A stretch of 6,376 nt of DNA. It comes from an uncultured Clostridium sp. (GTDB taxonomy: Bacteria > Bacillota > Clostridia > Peptostreptococcales > Peptostreptococcaceae). The position numbers were made by a program, and so were the translations under genes. Positions 5,681-6,376 of the stretch are shown here, piece by piece; within the stretch, counting starts at the first letter, position 1; each line of letters starts with the position of its first letter. Where the stretch lies: assembly GCA_937944945.1 (NCBI GenBank), contig CALEBD010000212.1, positions 1 to 6,376 of the forward strand. The letters run 5' to 3'. The notes under the pieces were generated by a model, which was given only the letters and a program-made list of their open reading frames with translations, did no database searches and was not told the DNA's origin.

Positions 5681-5715
5681 AATAGTTAGATAGATTTTCT
5701 ATCTAACTATTTTTA
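5681..5715 (+). terminator. Strong hairpin terminator or attenuator between DUF3892 gene and sortase
   Basis: A perfect 13-bp stem pairs 5681-5693 (AATAGTTAGATAG) with 5699-5711 (CTATCTAACTATT). One more A-T pair leaves a three-base TTT loop. TTTTATT follows. It has the form of an intrinsic terminator, yet it ends only 7 bases before the sortase AGGAGG (5718-5723). No promoter fits between hairpin and sortase, so sortase expression would rely on read-through, RNA processing or a promoter upstream of the hairpin. Confidence 0.8.
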
Positions 5716-5729
5716 TTAGGAGGGAATTT

Positions 5730-6376
5730 ATGAAACGTGCGTTATATATGGTCTTAATCGTAATTGTATGCATAACAGGATTCTTTGTGGGTAAGAAAGT
5801 TTACACTATGGAAAATCCAGTTATTGATAATTCTGAGGAAATTAGTGAAGAAGGTACAAGTATAGGTACCTTCTTTTCTGATGCACTAAGTTCATTACAA
5901 GCCGCAAAGAAAGAAGATTTAAAAGCTAAGTACGAACAAGCTAGAGCAGTTTCAAATGAAACTAAAGGGTGGATATGGATAGAAAATACTAGAATAGACT
6001 ATCCTATTATGTTAGGTCAAAATAACTATTATCTAAATAGAAGTTATGATGGAAAATCATCTTCTTCAGGTTCTATATTTTTAGATGAAGCTCAACCGGG
6101 GTTTGGTAATGTAAATGTCATTCATGGACATAATATGTTAAATGGAAAGATGTTTACTGACTTACATAAATTTTATAGAGCAGAAACTAAAGACCAAATG
6201 AAGTATGTTTATATTTATGATGGTGAATCTGATATAGAAAGAAAGTTTGAAGTTTTTAGTGTTATGAGAGTTTCTGCTTCTTATAGTCTAAAGATGAATA
6301 TAGGGAATATAGCAGATACTAAAGTATATGCACAAGAACTTAAAAATCAATCAGCGTACAAGTATAATTTTACATT
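5730..6376 (+). CDS. srtB: Class B sortase (3' end outside window)
   Basis: 215 residues are visible from ATG at 5730, preceded by AGGAGG (5718-5723) with a 6-base gap. An uncleaved N-terminal signal-anchor (about residues 4-22) places the enzyme outside the membrane. A spacer with a charged helix (about 50-75) leads into the sortase domain: GWIWI at 80-84, IDYPI at 89-93, then YYLN, GSIFLD, and NVNVIHGHNM ending at residue 136 with the presumed catalytic His134, followed by KMF. These match class B sortases (WIxIxxTxIDYPI, GSIFLD, V[IY]xGHNMxxGxMF). The catalytic TLxTC cysteine and the arginine lie beyond the right edge, so activity cannot be judged. Sortases cut a C-terminal motif and join the protein to peptidoglycan or to a pilus subunit. 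The LPKTG adhesin in this window is the candidate substrate, by proximity only. Confidence 0.93.
   Translation, partial: MKRALYMVLIVIVCITGFFVGKKVYTMENPVIDNSEEISEEGTSIGTFFSDALSSLQAAKKEDLKAKYEQARAVSNETKGWIWIENTRIDYPIMLGQNNYYLNRSYDGKSSSSGSIFLDEAQPGFGNVNVIHGHNMLNGKMFTDLHKFYRAETKDQMKYVYIYDGESDIERKFEVFSVMRVSASYSLKMNIGNIADTKVYAQELKNQSAYKYNFT

Overview
The window is AT-rich DNA (by eye roughly 30% G+C) with strong AGGAGG ribosome binding sites, TTA/AGA-rich codon use, an LPKTG cell-wall sorting signal and a class B sortase. Together these point to a low-G+C Gram-positive bacterium (Bacillota, plausibly a clostridial lineage) or a mobile element living in one. No integrase, transposase, relaxase, phage structural gene, tRNA or rRNA is visible, so a mobile-element origin is possible but not shown. 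All genes read on the + strand.

Layout. (1) Positions 1-4223 hold the 3' part of a very large surface adhesin; the frame is open from the left edge, so its start lies outside the window. It is a string of 14 visible SpaA/Cna-B-like domains followed by LPKTG, a membrane helix and a basic tail. Eleven consecutive domains are spaced exactly 276 bp (92 residues) apart. (2) A good intrinsic terminator follows at 4229-4260. (3) A 60-bp nearly perfect palindrome (4261-4320) overlaps a putative promoter and ends directly against the ribosome binding site of a TTG-started gene for a 200-residue, two-helix membrane protein with a lysine/asparagine/serine-rich basic tail (4334-4936). (4) The 237-bp spacer 4937-5173 carries two perfect TATAAT boxes and a hairpin that shows a GGAGGAGG sequence in its loop, directly before an 8-codon GTG reading frame. 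(5) A 165-residue cytosolic protein with two tandem DUF3892-like domains follows (5174-5671). (6) A strong terminator-like hairpin (5681-5711) lies 7 bp before the ribosome binding site of a class B sortase (5730 to the right edge, cut before its catalytic cysteine).

How the parts may work together. The adhesin has a sortase-dependent anchor, and the membrane-bound sortase three genes later is the obvious candidate for its attachment, although class B sortases often prefer motifs other than LPXTG. The membrane protein and the DUF3892 protein have no known role. Their position between substrate and sortase suggests a surface-display locus, but each gene appears to sit behind its own hairpin or promoter rather than in one simple operon. 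The most striking features are the two-domain (A/B) periodicity inside the exactly phased adhesin array and the hairpins placed directly against, or around, ribosome binding sites.
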